From the NCBI RefSeq assembly GCF_900115265.1, contig NZ_FOVU01000005.1, positions 620,001 to 684,000 of the forward strand: 64,000 nt of DNA, written 5' to 3'. The position numbers were made by a program, and so were the translations under genes. The stretch's first letter is position 1; each line of letters opens with the position of its first letter. This document shows positions 45,004 through 54,291 of the stretch, piece after piece. This stretch comes from Bradyrhizobium sp. Ghvi (lineage in GTDB: Bacteria > Pseudomonadota > Alphaproteobacteria > Rhizobiales > Xanthobacteraceae). The notes below the pieces were generated by a model. The model was not told the origin of the DNA, searched no databases, and was given only the letters and a program-made list of their open reading frames with translations.

Positions 45004-46968
45004 CTAGCCGCTGCCGTCCGCGAAGCTGCTTTTTCGCGGCAGCACAATCGTGAATTCCGTGAACTGGCCGGGCTCCGTCGCGACCTCGATCGTGCCGCCG
45101 TGCTGCTTCACCACGATGTCGTGGCTCATTGACAGCCCGAGGCCGGTGCCTTCGCCGGCCGGCTTGGTGGTGAAGAACGGATTGAACATCTTCGCCTTCA
45201 CATCGTCCGGAATGCCGGTGCCGTTGTCGCGGATGCGGATCTCGACGCTGTCGCCGCGGTCGCGGGTCGTGGCTGTTAAGGTCGGCTCGAACGTGCCCGC
45301 GCCGCTTTCCGCCTTGCGCTTTGCCGCCGCATAGAACCCGTTCGAGACGAGGTTCAGCAGCACCCGCGTGATCTCCTGCGGGAACAGTTCGGCGGAGCCT
45401 GCCGCCGGATCGAACGAGCGTTTCAAGGTGACGTCGAACTGCGGCTGCTCGGCGCGCGCGCCGTGATAGGCGAGGTTGAGGCTCTCCTCGAGCAGCGCGT
45501 TGATGTCGCTCAACCGATACTCGCCGCCGCCTTCGCGGGAATGCAGCAGCATGTTCTTGACGATCGAATCGGCGCGCTTGCCGTGCTGCACGACCTTTTG
45601 AAGATTGTCCTTCAGCATCCCAGTCAGCTCGTCGACCTCGCTGCGAACCTCGCCCGCAAGTGAAACCGGCGCAAGCACCTCGTTCAGTTCGTCCGCCAGC
45701 TCAGTCGACAGCGCGGCGAAATTGTTGACGAAGTTGAGCGGGTTCTTGATCTCGTGTGCGATGCCGGCGGTGAGCTGGCCGAGCGAGGCCAGCTTCTCGG
45801 TCTGGATCAGCCGGTCCTGCGCCGCGCGCAAGTCATCGAGAGATTTGGCGAGCTCGATGGTGCGGGCCTGAACCTGGTTGAACAGGCTGACATTCTTGAC
45901 CGCGATCACCGCCTGGTCGGCGAAGGTTTGCAACAGCCGCACGTGATGCTCGGCGAATGTGCCGGCCGTGCGCCGCGTGGCGATGATGACGCCTTTGGCC
46001 TTGCCTTCGCTCATCAGCGGCGTGAACAGCATGCTGCGAAATCCACGGGCGCGCGCGATGTCGCGTGCGGCCGGCTCGAGTTCGGTATCGGGCAGCTGCG
46101 CCTGTCGACCATTGGCCGTGAGCTGGTAGGCCGGGAATTGCGCGAACGGTACCGGGAACGATGCTTTCAGCACGCGGTCGCCCTCGGGATCGCCCGGCGT
46201 GAAGGCCGCCAGATGCGCTTCGCCGTCGATATAGCGCAGCACCGCAGTGGAGAAGCCACCGATCAGCCGGTTGGCATTGGCGGCGACGGCGTCGAACACC
46301 GGCTGCACGTCAGAGGGCGAGGCCGCCATCACCCTTAAGATGTCGGCGGTAGCGGTCTGGCGTTCCAGCGTCTCGCGCGTCTCGTTGAAGAGCCGGGCGT
46401 TCTCGATCGCGATCACGGCCTGATCGGCAAAGGTCTGGAGCAACTCCACGAGATCCGGCGTGAACGCACCGGGTTGAATGCGCGTGACGCTGATCATGCC
46501 GACCGCCGCGCCACGATTCATCAGCGGCATGAACAGCACGCTGCGAAAGCCGCGCAGCCGTGCAAGGTTGCGGTTCAGCTCCGGGACGTCCTCAGCCTCG
46601 GCATCGGGAAACTGGATCGTCTCGCCGCCGCGAACCAGCGCGAAAGTTGGAAAATCCTCGATCCGCCGCGGGAACGACGCCTTCAGCCCTTCGTCGGCTT
46701 CCGGGCTGGTCGGCGTAAACGCGACCAGATGCAGCTCGTCGCCGATGAACTGGAGCACAGTGGCGGAGAAACCGCCAAGGAGACGTTTCGAGCTCGATGC
46801 GATCGCCGCGAACACGGGCCGGGCATCCGACGGGGACGCTGCGATGGTGCGCAAGATTTCGGCGCTGGCATTTTGCCGATCGCGCAGCCGGGCATTTTCG
46901 GCCGCGGCCAACTGCACTTGCCGCTTGAGCTCGTCGATCTCGGCGATGTCGTTAGACGGGATGGTCAT
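45004..46968 (-). CDS. Double-GAF sensor histidine kinase
   Basis: 654 residues from the ATG at 46968; the longer frame to 47067 overlaps the downstream end of the ThDP gene. No membrane segment. A coiled coil (about residues 5-40) is followed by two GAF domains of the same type (FSATVLQFIGDELHLVAFTP and FSTAVLRYIDGEAHLAAFTP), a linker helix, a HisKA-like H box (TAGIAHEIKNPLNFVNNFAA) and a HATPase with G box (GTGLGLSMSHDIVVKQHGG). The kinase is cytoplasmic and presumably senses a small molecule or redox state. No response regulator is adjacent. Confidence 0.9.
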   Translation of the reverse strand: MTIPSNDIAEIDELKRQVQLAAAENARLRDRQNASAEILRTIAASPSDARPVFAAIASSSKRLLGGFSATVLQFIGDELHLVAFTPTSPEADEGLKASFPRRIEDFPTFALVRGGETIQFPDAEAEDVPELNRNLARLRGFRSVLFMPLMNRGAAVGMISVTRIQPGAFTPDLVELLQTFADQAVIAIENARLFNETRETLERQTATADILRVMAASPSDVQPVFDAVAANANRLIGGFSTAVLRYIDGEAHLAAFTPGDPEGDRVLKASFPVPFAQFPAYQLTANGRQAQLPDTELEPAARDIARARGFRSMLFTPLMSEGKAKGVIIATRRTAGTFAEHHVRLLQTFADQAVIAVKNVSLFNQVQARTIELAKSLDDLRAAQDRLIQTEKLASLGQLTAGIAHEIKNPLNFVNNFAALSTELADELNEVLAPVSLAGEVRSEVDELTGMLKDNLQKVVQHGKRADSIVKNMLLHSREGGGEYRLSDINALLEESLNLAYHGARAEQPQFDVTLKRSFDPAAGSAELFPQEITRVLLNLVSNGFYAAAKRKAESGAGTFEPTLTATTRDRGDSVEIRIRDNGTGIPDDVKAKMFNPFFTTKPAGEGTGLGLSMSHDIVVKQHGGTIEVATEPGQFTEFTIVLPRKSSFADGSG

Positions 46969-47063
46969 TCGCAATCCGGCTCGATGCCACTGCATGCGCG
47001 GCACGAGAGCCGGATACCACATCTCCTGCAGTTGGAGCCAGCGCCCTCGGCGCTGCGGTCGCC

Positions 47064-48698
47064 TCACGTCCCCGGTCGCGACACCTCGGTCTCCTTGCCG
47101 GTGATGAACTCGAGCAGCACCGGCACGCCTTCCCTTGTCTTCTGGATGCCGCGCTTGATCGCGGGGATGATGTCCTCCGGTTTGGTCACCCGCTCGCCAT
47201 AACCGCCGAAGGCGCGCGCCATCGCGGCGTAGTCGCCGGAAATGTCGGTCGAGCGATATTTCTCGGTCGAGATCGGCATGACCTTCAACTCGATCGCCAT
47301 GGAGAAGTTATTCAAGAGGATCGACATGATCGGGATGCGCTCGCGCACCGCGGTCTCGAAATCCATGCCGGTGAATCCGATCGCCGCATCGCCCCAGACA
47401 TTGATGCAGAGCTTGTCGGGTTTTGCCAGCTTGGCGCCCATTGCAAGGCCAAGGCCGTAGCCGAGCTGCGTCGTCTTGCCCCAGCCGAGATAGGAGAGGG
47501 GCGTCACAGCTTTCCAGAATGGCGAGAGCTGGTCGCGCGGGCTGCCGGCATCATGGGTGATGATGGTATTGTCGATGTCGACGGTGTGCTGGAGATCCCA
47601 AAGCACGCGGTAGGGGCTAAGCGGCACATCATTGCTGGTGAGTTTGGGCATCCATTTCGCCAGCCATTCCTTGTGCGAGGCCGCGATCTCGGCCGCAACG
47701 GCCGACGCATCTCGATCCGTGGTGACCGTCTTATTGATCTCCTCCAGCAGGGCATCGAGCACGAGCCCGGCGTCGCCGACGAGGCCGATTTTTGCCTCGA
47801 CATCCTTGTTGAGATGGCTCGGATCGAGCGTGGAGTGGATGATGGTCTTGCCCTTCGGCATCGCGATGCCGAAGCTCGTCTCGGTGAAGGAACAGCCGAT
47901 GCCGAAGATGATATCGGCCTCGCCGAGGAATTTCGGCACTGCCCGCGGCACCGCGAGGCCGCCGGAGCCGAGCGAGAGCGGATGCGTCTCCGGAAACGAC
48001 GATTTGCCGCCGAGACTGGTGGTGACAGGGATGGCCAGCCGTTCCGCAAGCCGTTTCAGCTGCGGCCATGCCTGCGCGTAATGCACGCCCTGACCCGCAT
48101 AGATCACCGGCCGCTTGGCGTTGACGAGCAGGGCGGCTGCTTCCTTCACATGGACGGGATCCGCGCCATAGCGGGTGCGCAGCACCGGCGTGTAGTTCAG
48201 CGGTTCCGGCACTTCCTCGTTCCACATGTCGGCGGGAATTTCGACGATCACCGGCCCACCGCGTCCGTTCTTGAGCTTGGTGAAGGCGCGGCGGAAGATG
48301 TTGGTAACCTCGGCGGCCAGGATGATCGGCTCCGAGGATTTCGAAAACGGCTTCATCGCCTCGCTGGATCTGAAGTTCGGTTCGATATGCGCCAGCCGGC
48401 GCTGATAGCCCATCGGCAACACCAGCACTGGAACGGATTCGCCAAAGCATTGCGCGACGCCGCCCATCGCGTTCTCCGCGCCGGGCCCATGCTGCATGCA
48501 GAATGCGCCGATCGTGTGCCCCGAGGTCACACGCGAGATCGCATCCGCCATGTGCACGCCGACGCGCTCCTGCCGCACCATCACGGGACGGATCTCGGCC
48601 TTTGCCGCATGTTCGATCAGATGATTGACGGGATAACCGCAGAGGATCTCGATCCCCTCGCGCCGCATGATTTCCGCAATGGCGGTGCCGAGCTTCAT
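47064..48698 (-). CDS. Thiamine-diphosphate-dependent enzyme (acetolactate synthase-like)
   Basis: 544 residues behind GGGAGAGAG. The N-terminal domain has the catalytic Glu in the RPVMVRQERVGVHMADAISR block; the middle domain follows; the C-terminal ThDP domain carries WGDAAIGFTGMDFETAVRER with the GD...N pattern for magnesium (NNFSMAIEL). Family relatives include acetolactate synthase, benzoylformate decarboxylase and oxalyl-CoA decarboxylase. No small subunit or FAD-specific residue can be confirmed by eye, so the reaction stays open. Confidence 0.88.
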   Translation of the reverse strand: MKLGTAIAEIMRREGIEILCGYPVNHLIEHAAKAEIRPVMVRQERVGVHMADAISRVTSGHTIGAFCMQHGPGAENAMGGVAQCFGESVPVLVLPMGYQRRLAHIEPNFRSSEAMKPFSKSSEPIILAAEVTNIFRRAFTKLKNGRGGPVIVEIPADMWNEEVPEPLNYTPVLRTRYGADPVHVKEAAALLVNAKRPVIYAGQGVHYAQAWPQLKRLAERLAIPVTTSLGGKSSFPETHPLSLGSGGLAVPRAVPKFLGEADIIFGIGCSFTETSFGIAMPKGKTIIHSTLDPSHLNKDVEAKIGLVGDAGLVLDALLEEINKTVTTDRDASAVAAEIAASHKEWLAKWMPKLTSNDVPLSPYRVLWDLQHTVDIDNTIITHDAGSPRDQLSPFWKAVTPLSYLGWGKTTQLGYGLGLAMGAKLAKPDKLCINVWGDAAIGFTGMDFETAVRERIPIMSILLNNFSMAIELKVMPISTEKYRSTDISGDYAAMARAFGGYGERVTKPEDIIPAIKRGIQKTREGVPVLLEFITGKETEVSRPGT

Positions 48699-48829
48699 GG
48701 CGTCTCTCTCCCTGAGGCAGGCCGGTTGATCCGGCCGATTGGGGAGAGAGGATCAGGAAAAGCGGGGAGCGTAAAGCGGAGGTGGCAAGCGCTGCGGTAG
48801 GTCAGCCATGCAGCGAACCATCAATCTTC

Positions 48830-49279
48830 CTATTTGCAGTTCCTGCAGATCGTCAGCTTGCGCTTCAACGCTTCGTCTTCCTGATCAATCGATGACTGCG
48901 CGTCGAGGCTATTCATATCCCGATTGGAGCCCGTCGCTGCGCGTGACCTCACGGGCGGCGTCACCTGGCTGGGTGCGTCGTTGTCGTCGGTGCCAGCACT
49001 GAAACCATCGTAATCGGCCGCTGGGTTGGGCAATGCCGCAGGCTCGCCGATCACAGGCAGCGGAGGCTCTCCGCGGGACGTCGCCGATGCGCGGCTGTCG
49101 TTCGTTCCCAAGCCCGGCCGCCTCGTGGACTTGGCGGTGTTGGCGCCCGCCCGCGGCGGCGATGCATTCGGCGGGGTGAGCGAAACCGGCGGCGCGGCCG
49201 AATTCTGCGCTCTCGCGCCGTCCTGGGACGATGCGCCGACAAACATCAGGCTGAGCGCAAGCAGCGTGGCGCGTTTCAT
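48830..49279 (-). CDS. Exported Pro-rich hypothetical protein
   Basis: 149 residues from the ATG at 49279. A signal peptide (ATLLALSLMFVGASSQDGARA) precedes a low-complexity Pro/Ser/Ala-rich region of about 90 residues. The C-terminus is distinct: SSIDQEDEALKRKLTICRNC, an acidic-to-basic helix ending in a CxxC. No domain recognised. Confidence 0.65.
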   Translation of the reverse strand: MKRATLLALSLMFVGASSQDGARAQNSAAPPVSLTPPNASPPRAGANTAKSTRRPGLGTNDSRASATSRGEPPLPVIGEPAALPNPAADYDGFSAGTDDNDAPSQVTPPVRSRAATGSNRDMNSLDAQSSIDQEDEALKRKLTICRNCK

Positions 49280-49411
49280 CGGCATCCTTCAATAGCCCTG
49301 GTTTGACGGCTGACCGCAAGGCTCATCGAGCCACGCCGGGAAGATATCAGCCCTGTTATGGCCGTCAAAGTCGACGGAAATAGGAGTGATGGCGCTATGT
49401 CGCGTGGACGT

Positions 49412-49425
49412 TTGACCCAGGTCAA
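49412..49425. promoter_or_regulatory. FNR/FixK-type box
   Basis: TTGACCCAGGTCAA fits TTGA-N6-TCAA. Its centre is 82 bases before the ATG of the P-type ATPase, so an activator here would place the start of transcription near 49460. Confidence 0.65.
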
Positions 49426-49500
49426 GCCGGTAGCCGGTAGCAGCATGGCATGATGACGAGATAGCGCGCTCTCATCGTGCAAGGGCCCTTAGGAATCTTC

Positions 49501-52029
49501 ATGAAATCGACGGCGATGCAGGGGCTGTCCGCATCCGAAGCACAAGCCCGGCTGCAGGCCGAAGGCTTCAACGAGCTGCCTCGCACGGGCCGGCGGACGA
49601 TCCTCCGCCTCATCATCGAGGTGCTGCGCGAGCCCATGCTGCTGCTCTTGCTGGCGGGCGGGCTGATCTATTTCGTTCTGGGTGATCTCGGCGAGGCGCT
49701 GCTGCTTCTGGCGTTCGGGTCGATCTCTATCTTCATCACGATCGTGCAGGAGGCGCGCACCGAGCGCGTACTCGACTCGCTGCGAGATCTGACCAGCCCG
49801 CGTGCGCTCGTGATCCGTGGCAGCGAACGCATCCGTATTCCCGGTCGCGAGGTCGTTCGGGGCGACCTGATCATTCTCTCCGAGGGGGATCGCGTGGCCG
49901 CCGACGCTGTGGTCCTTCAATCCGTCGATCTCCTGCTGGATGAATCCCTGCTAACGGGGGAATCGGTTCCTGTTCGAAAACAGGCTCGAGCGGCGCACGA
50001 AAAATTGATGGCGCCGCATGCCGGCGGCGAAGATCAGCCCTTCGTGTTCTCCGGCACGCTCGTGGTGCGCGGCAGCGGACTGGCCGAAGTGACCTCGACC
50101 GGCGTATTGAGCGAGATCGGCAAGATCGGGCAGTCGCTGCGTTCGCTGGCAACCGAAGCGCCCCGCCTGCAACAGCAGACGACGCGGTTGGTAGGGACAT
50201 TTGCCGTCGCCAGTGCCTTCGTGATCGCGTTGACCGTTCTGCTGTACGGACTCTATCGCGGCGGCTGGCTGCAGGGAGTGCTCGCCGGCATCGCGCTGGG
50301 CATGTCGATGCTTCCGGAGGAGTTTCCGGTCGTGCTCACTGTGTTCCTCGCCATGGGCGCCTGGCGCATCTCACAGGCTCGCGTGTTGACGCGGCGCGCC
50401 TCGGCGATTGAATCGCTGGGCGCCGCGACCGTGCTCTGCACGGACAAGACCGGCACGCTGACGGAAAACCGTATGACGGTCGCGCGCCTAATGCTGCCCG
50501 ACGGCACGCAATATACGCCGGACGCCGCAACCCGCACGGAGCCCGCGTTCAATGCGCTGATCGAAACCGGCGTGCTGGCCTGTGCCCGCGAGCCGTTCGA
50601 TCCCATGGAGAAGGCGCTGCACGCGCTCGGCCCGGATGCTGGCGGCGCGTTACGGCTGGTGCAGAGCTACGGCTTGCGTCCCGACCTCCTAGCCATGTCG
50701 AACGTGTGGCGCGGCAGCGGCGATGATTGCGTCGTCGCGGCGAAGGGCGCCCCCGAGGCGATCGGCATGCTTTGCGGAATGAGTGCGGACCAGCTGGCCG
50801 AATTGCGGGCGCGGGTTGACGCGCTCGCACGCGAAGGGCTCCGTGTGCTCGGTGTGGCACGGGCGAATTGGGCGGAGCCGAATTGTCCCGAAACGCAACG
50901 CGGTTTTCCCTTTCGCTTTTGCGGCCTGATCGGCTTTGCCGATCCGTTGCGGCCCGAAGCTAAGGACGCCATCGTCGAATGCTGCTCCGCAGGCATCCAC
51001 GTGGTCATGATCACGGGCGACTATCCCGCAACTGCGTCCGCAATCGCGCTGCAGGCGGGCCTCGCCCCCGAACGCGTCCTGACGGGAACGGATGTCGAAG
51101 CCATGACCGATGCCGAACTCGCCCGCGCGGCGCGAGGGCGAGTCGTCTTCGCCCGAATAGCGCCGGCCCAGAAACTGCGCATTGTCAATGCGCTCAAGGG
51201 CGTGGGCGAGATCGTCGCCATGACAGGCGACGGCGTCAACGATTCACCTTCGCTGAAGGCCGCCCATATCGGCATCGCCATGGGCGGTCGAGGTACCGAC
51301 GTGGCGCGCGAAGCGTCCTCGATCGTCCTGCTCGACGACGATTTTGGCTCGATCGTGAAGGCGATCCGGCTCGGCCGCCGGATCTACGACAATCTGCGCA
51401 AGGCGATGAGCTTCATCCTCGCGGTCCACGTTCCGATCGCCGGACTTGCACTGTTGCCACTGGTCACAGGGATGCCATTGTTGTTCGGCCCGGTTCACAT
51501 CGCGTTTCTCGAGATGATCATCGATCCCGTCTGCTCGTTGGTTTTCGAGGCCGAGACCGAGGAGAGCGACGTGATGCTGCGGCCGCCGCGTGCACCGGAC
51601 GAGCCGTTGCTGCCAAGGTCGCTGCTGGTCTGGTCGGCGCTGCAGGGCGGCCTGGCGCTGGTCCTGACCGGTGGCGTGATGGTGACGGCAAACCGATACG
51701 GCATGCCGGCGAGCGAGGTGCGCGCGCTGACGTTCTTCTCGCTGGTGCTGGTGATCGTGAGCCTGATCTTCGTCAACCGCTCGTTCTCGACGTCGCTTGT
51801 CGAAGCCTTTACCCGGCCGAACCGCACGCTCGTCATCATCGTCGTGTTCGTGACGTCAGTGCTTGCCCTCAGCCTGGTGTGGCCGGCCGCGGCGGACCTG
51901 TTTCGCTTTGGCCCCCTACATCCGGACGACCTCGCCGTTACGGCGGTGGCCGCGTTGATTTCCCTGGTGTTGCTGGAGCTGTCGAAATTTCCACTACGTC
52001 GTCGCGTACGGGCCTCTGGGGGGGCTTGA
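49501..52029 (+). CDS. Cation-translocating P-type ATPase (P2-like)
   Basis: 842 residues from the ATG at 49501 behind AGGAA. The actuator domain (LLTGESVPVRKQ), the TM4 motif PEEFP (LPEEFPVVLTVFLAMGAW), the phosphorylated Asp (about residue 315) in CTDKTGTLTENRM, the nucleotide-binding domain and hinge (MTGDGVNDSPSLKAAHIGIA) and six C-terminal membrane segments are all present. TM4 PEEFP differs from PEGLP of calcium pumps and marks a bacterial subgroup of unsettled ion specificity. A FixK-type box upstream points to low-oxygen induction. Confidence 0.92.
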   Translation: MKSTAMQGLSASEAQARLQAEGFNELPRTGRRTILRLIIEVLREPMLLLLLAGGLIYFVLGDLGEALLLLAFGSISIFITIVQEARTERVLDSLRDLTSPRALVIRGSERIRIPGREVVRGDLIILSEGDRVAADAVVLQSVDLLLDESLLTGESVPVRKQARAAHEKLMAPHAGGEDQPFVFSGTLVVRGSGLAEVTSTGVLSEIGKIGQSLRSLATEAPRLQQQTTRLVGTFAVASAFVIALTVLLYGLYRGGWLQGVLAGIALGMSMLPEEFPVVLTVFLAMGAWRISQARVLTRRASAIESLGAATVLCTDKTGTLTENRMTVARLMLPDGTQYTPDAATRTEPAFNALIETGVLACAREPFDPMEKALHALGPDAGGALRLVQSYGLRPDLLAMSNVWRGSGDDCVVAAKGAPEAIGMLCGMSADQLAELRARVDALAREGLRVLGVARANWAEPNCPETQRGFPFRFCGLIGFADPLRPEAKDAIVECCSAGIHVVMITGDYPATASAIALQAGLAPERVLTGTDVEAMTDAELARAARGRVVFARIAPAQKLRIVNALKGVGEIVAMTGDGVNDSPSLKAAHIGIAMGGRGTDVAREASSIVLLDDDFGSIVKAIRLGRRIYDNLRKAMSFILAVHVPIAGLALLPLVTGMPLLFGPVHIAFLEMIIDPVCSLVFEAETEESDVMLRPPRAPDEPLLPRSLLVWSALQGGLALVLTGGVMVTANRYGMPASEVRALTFFSLVLVIVSLIFVNRSFSTSLVEAFTRPNRTLVIIVVFVTSVLALSLVWPAAADLFRFGPLHPDDLAVTAVAALISLVLLELSKFPLRRRVRASGGA

Positions 52030-52123
52030 GTCACGTGTAACGAAGGGATTCATGCGACTGCTTCCGCGAGCAGGCGGACATCCTGCCTGCAACAATTGGA
52101 GCGCGACAACGAAAATCAAACGA

Positions 52124-52372
52124 TTATCCGGTTGGAGTGGCGGTCCGGTCAGCCTGGAGGCGCCTGCGAAACAAGATGGCGTCCTCGGCGAAGTTAGCCA
52201 CACAGTCGTGGCTTTTTGCGAAATTACGCAAGCGCCCCAGAGCTGCATCATTCTCGCCAAACAGCCGCTCGTAATCGCATCGCAGCATGCGGTGGACCGC
52301 GCCTTCATGCAGATTGAACAGCTCTTGCTCAAGCTCGGGTAGCGTGAAATTGCGTCGCATTGGCCGGCCCAT
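52124..52372 (-). CDS. Small conserved protein in the FixK-box cluster
   Basis: 82 residues, beginning MGRPMRRNFTLPELEQELFN; the ATG at 52360 four codons later is an alternative start, but AGG precedes 52372. The body is helical: HEGAVHRMLRCDYERLFGEN, then AALGRLRNFAKSHDCVANFA, with two Cys. I recall close relatives in Bradyrhizobium. The start lies about 48 bases from the centre of a FixK-type box, an ideal distance for activation. Function unknown. Confidence 0.7.
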   Translation of the reverse strand: MGRPMRRNFTLPELEQELFNLHEGAVHRMLRCDYERLFGENDAALGRLRNFAKSHDCVANFAEDAILFRRRLQADRTATPTG

Positions 52373-52413
52373 CGAAAACCTGCAAAGATATATCGGGCAG
52401 GAGAGGTTCCGGA

Positions 52414-52427
52414 TTGACCTGGGTCAA
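52414..52427. promoter_or_regulatory. FNR/FixK-type box
   Basis: TTGACCTGGGTCAA fits TTGA-N6-TCAA and lies between two minus-strand genes. Its centre is 48 bases upstream of the start at 52372; it therefore most likely drives that small gene. Confidence 0.65.
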
Positions 52428-52481
52428 GGGAACCCAGGACGCCGCGATGATGGCTCCGACGGCGTTGAGTCGAGTGTCGCT

Positions 52482-54077
52482 CTATCCGTTCTCCAGCAAC
52501 GCCCGCCGCAGTCTTCGGATGATCACGCCGCGGGCGCGGTCGTCGGCGGCGGCGCCAACCCTGTCGTTGATGTCGAGCATCAGCTCCGACATCTCGTTGT
52601 GCCAGTCGAGATGGGTCACGGCCTCCGGCGCGAGGCGCCGGCGATGATCGGCATCCATCATGCGCGGCTCGGCAGCGGCGAGCTCATAGATGTCGTCCAG
52701 CCTTGGCTGGTAGACCTTGGCCGCGGGGATGATGCGTTCGGCGACGCGTTCGGCCAAGCCAGAGATGGCGCCTTCTTCGCCGTGGACCAGGAACAGCCCG
52801 CGGGCGATGGGACGGCGTGCCGCGATCCAGCTCGCCATGCCGGCGCCGTCGGCGTGGCCGGAATATTCGTCGATCATGCGAATCCGTGCCGCCACCCGGA
52901 TTTCCTCACCCTGGATCCGCACGGCCTTGGCGCCGTTCTGCAGGAAGCGGCCGAGCGTGCCGTTGGACTGGAAGCCGGCGAGAAGCACCGTCGCGCGCTC
53001 GTTCCAGAGCCAGCGCTTCAGATGATGGCGGATGCGGCCGGCATCGCACATGCCGCTGGCCGCAATGATGATGTGGAAGCCGCTGAGTCGCATGATCGCC
53101 TTGCTCTCATCGGCGGTCTCGGTGAATTTGAGATGCGGCGAGTTGAGCAGACGCTCGGCGTCGACGGTCGGGTCGAGGCTCGCGGCGTGCCGCCGGAACA
53201 CCTCGGTGGCGCGGATCGCCAGCGGCGAGTCGAGGAAGATCGGCGCGCTCGGAATCTCGCCGTGCTCCATCAGCTCAACGAGATCGACGATCAGCTCCTG
53301 CGTGCGTTCGACCGCAAAGGCGGGCATCAGCAGCGCGCCCCCGGCCTTCGCCGCCTCGCGCACCTCGGTAGCGAGGTGCTGCCTGCGGACCGCAGGCGTC
53401 GTGGCGGCGCGCTGGCGGTCGCCATAGGTGGATTCGCAGATCACATAGTCGAGCCCGCTTGGCGCTTCGGGATCGGGCTGGAGCAGCTTTGCCTCCGGGC
53501 CGACATCGCCGGAGAGCAACACGCGCAGCGGACGCTGCGAACCTTGTTCGGCGATCTCGAGCTCGATCGAGGCGGAGCCGAGCAAATGGCCGGCGTTCCA
53601 ATAGCGCGCGCGGATACCCGGGATCACGTCGGTCCAGTGTTCATAATCGACCGCGCGAAACGATTGCAGCGATGCGACCGCGTCGGCCTGCGTGTATATC
53701 GGCTGCACTTCCTTGTGGCCGCGGGCCTTGTTGCGCCGGTTGAGCTGCGCGACTTCGGACTCCTGGATGCTGCCGGCGTCCGGCAGCATGTAGGAGCAGA
53801 GGTCGATGGTGCCTCGCGTTGCCAGGATCGGTCCGGCAAATCCTTCGCGCACGAGCTTTGGCAGCAAGCCGCTGTGATCGATATGGGCGTGCGTGAGCAG
53901 GACCGCTCGGACATTAGCGGGGCGAAAAGGGAAGGCGCCATAATTGAGCTCCTTGAGCGTTTTCGGCCCCTGGAATAGGCCGCAATCGACCAGGAAGGCG
54001 CCAGCGGCGGTCTGGAACAGATAGCTGGAGCCGGTCACGGTGCGGGCGGCCCCGCAGAAGCGAACGGTGATGCTCAT
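52482..54077 (-). CDS. Beta-CASP metallo-beta-lactamase fold hydrolase (RNase/CPSF-type)
   Basis: 531 residues from the ATG at 54077 (MSITVRFCGAARTVTGSSYL), the normal family start; the frame upstream belongs to other sequence. The metal-binding motif is LLTHAHIDHSGLLPKLVREG, with later ligands in VICESTYGDRQRA. The beta-CASP cap (LLMPAFAVERTQELIVDLVE, then FLDSPLAIRATEVFRRHAAS) and the C-terminal RNA-processing motif (IIAASGMCDAGRIRHHLKRW, ...GYSGHADGAGM) mark the CPSF-like/RNase J-related group of nucleases. In bacteria such proteins often occur with PRPP synthetase and type-2 thymidine phosphorylase genes, as here. Confidence 0.9.
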   Translation of the reverse strand: MSITVRFCGAARTVTGSSYLFQTAAGAFLVDCGLFQGPKTLKELNYGAFPFRPANVRAVLLTHAHIDHSGLLPKLVREGFAGPILATRGTIDLCSYMLPDAGSIQESEVAQLNRRNKARGHKEVQPIYTQADAVASLQSFRAVDYEHWTDVIPGIRARYWNAGHLLGSASIELEIAEQGSQRPLRVLLSGDVGPEAKLLQPDPEAPSGLDYVICESTYGDRQRAATTPAVRRQHLATEVREAAKAGGALLMPAFAVERTQELIVDLVELMEHGEIPSAPIFLDSPLAIRATEVFRRHAASLDPTVDAERLLNSPHLKFTETADESKAIMRLSGFHIIIAASGMCDAGRIRHHLKRWLWNERATVLLAGFQSNGTLGRFLQNGAKAVRIQGEEIRVAARIRMIDEYSGHADGAGMASWIAARRPIARGLFLVHGEEGAISGLAERVAERIIPAAKVYQPRLDDIYELAAAEPRMMDADHRRRLAPEAVTHLDWHNEMSELMLDINDRVGAAADDRARGVIIRRLRRALLENG

Positions 54078-54099
54078 CTTGTCGTCTCCAGGGAATGTG

Positions 54100-54291
54100 C
54101 AGCTTGTCGTTGGGTTGATCGAGCGGCGCATAGAGGATGGTCGTCTTTGCCGCAGGGGCGATCGTGACGCGCAGCTCGCCATCCGGAAAGCGGTGCAGGG
54201 CGATCTCGTCGCAGCCAAGTTCAAGTCGGGCCGCCAGCCGTTTCGCCGCGCCGGTCGCCGAAGGCAGGGTTTGAAGTGCGATCGTTCTCAC
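54100..54291 (-). pseudogene. Truncated ribose-phosphate pyrophosphokinase (prs) remnant
   Basis: The ATG at 54291 overlaps the stop of the deoA-like gene (ATGA). About 64 residues match the N-terminus of a PRPP synthetase-like protein: SATGAAKRLAARLELGCDEI, then ALHRFPDGELRVTIAPA and YAPLDQPNDKL. Homology stops at about nt 54100, exactly before the start region of the metallo-hydrolase gene; beyond it the frame runs out of phase through that gene to 53914. More than 200 codons of a normal prs (about 300) have therefore been deleted. It can still be translated by coupling but cannot be an enzyme. Confidence 0.75.

Noticed and set aside
47553..48800. Plus-strand open frame of 415 codons
   Set aside because: Antisense to the ThDP-dependent enzyme.
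52287..53978. Plus-strand open frame of 563 codons
   Set aside because: Antisense to the beta-CASP hydrolase, which has all its catalytic motifs.
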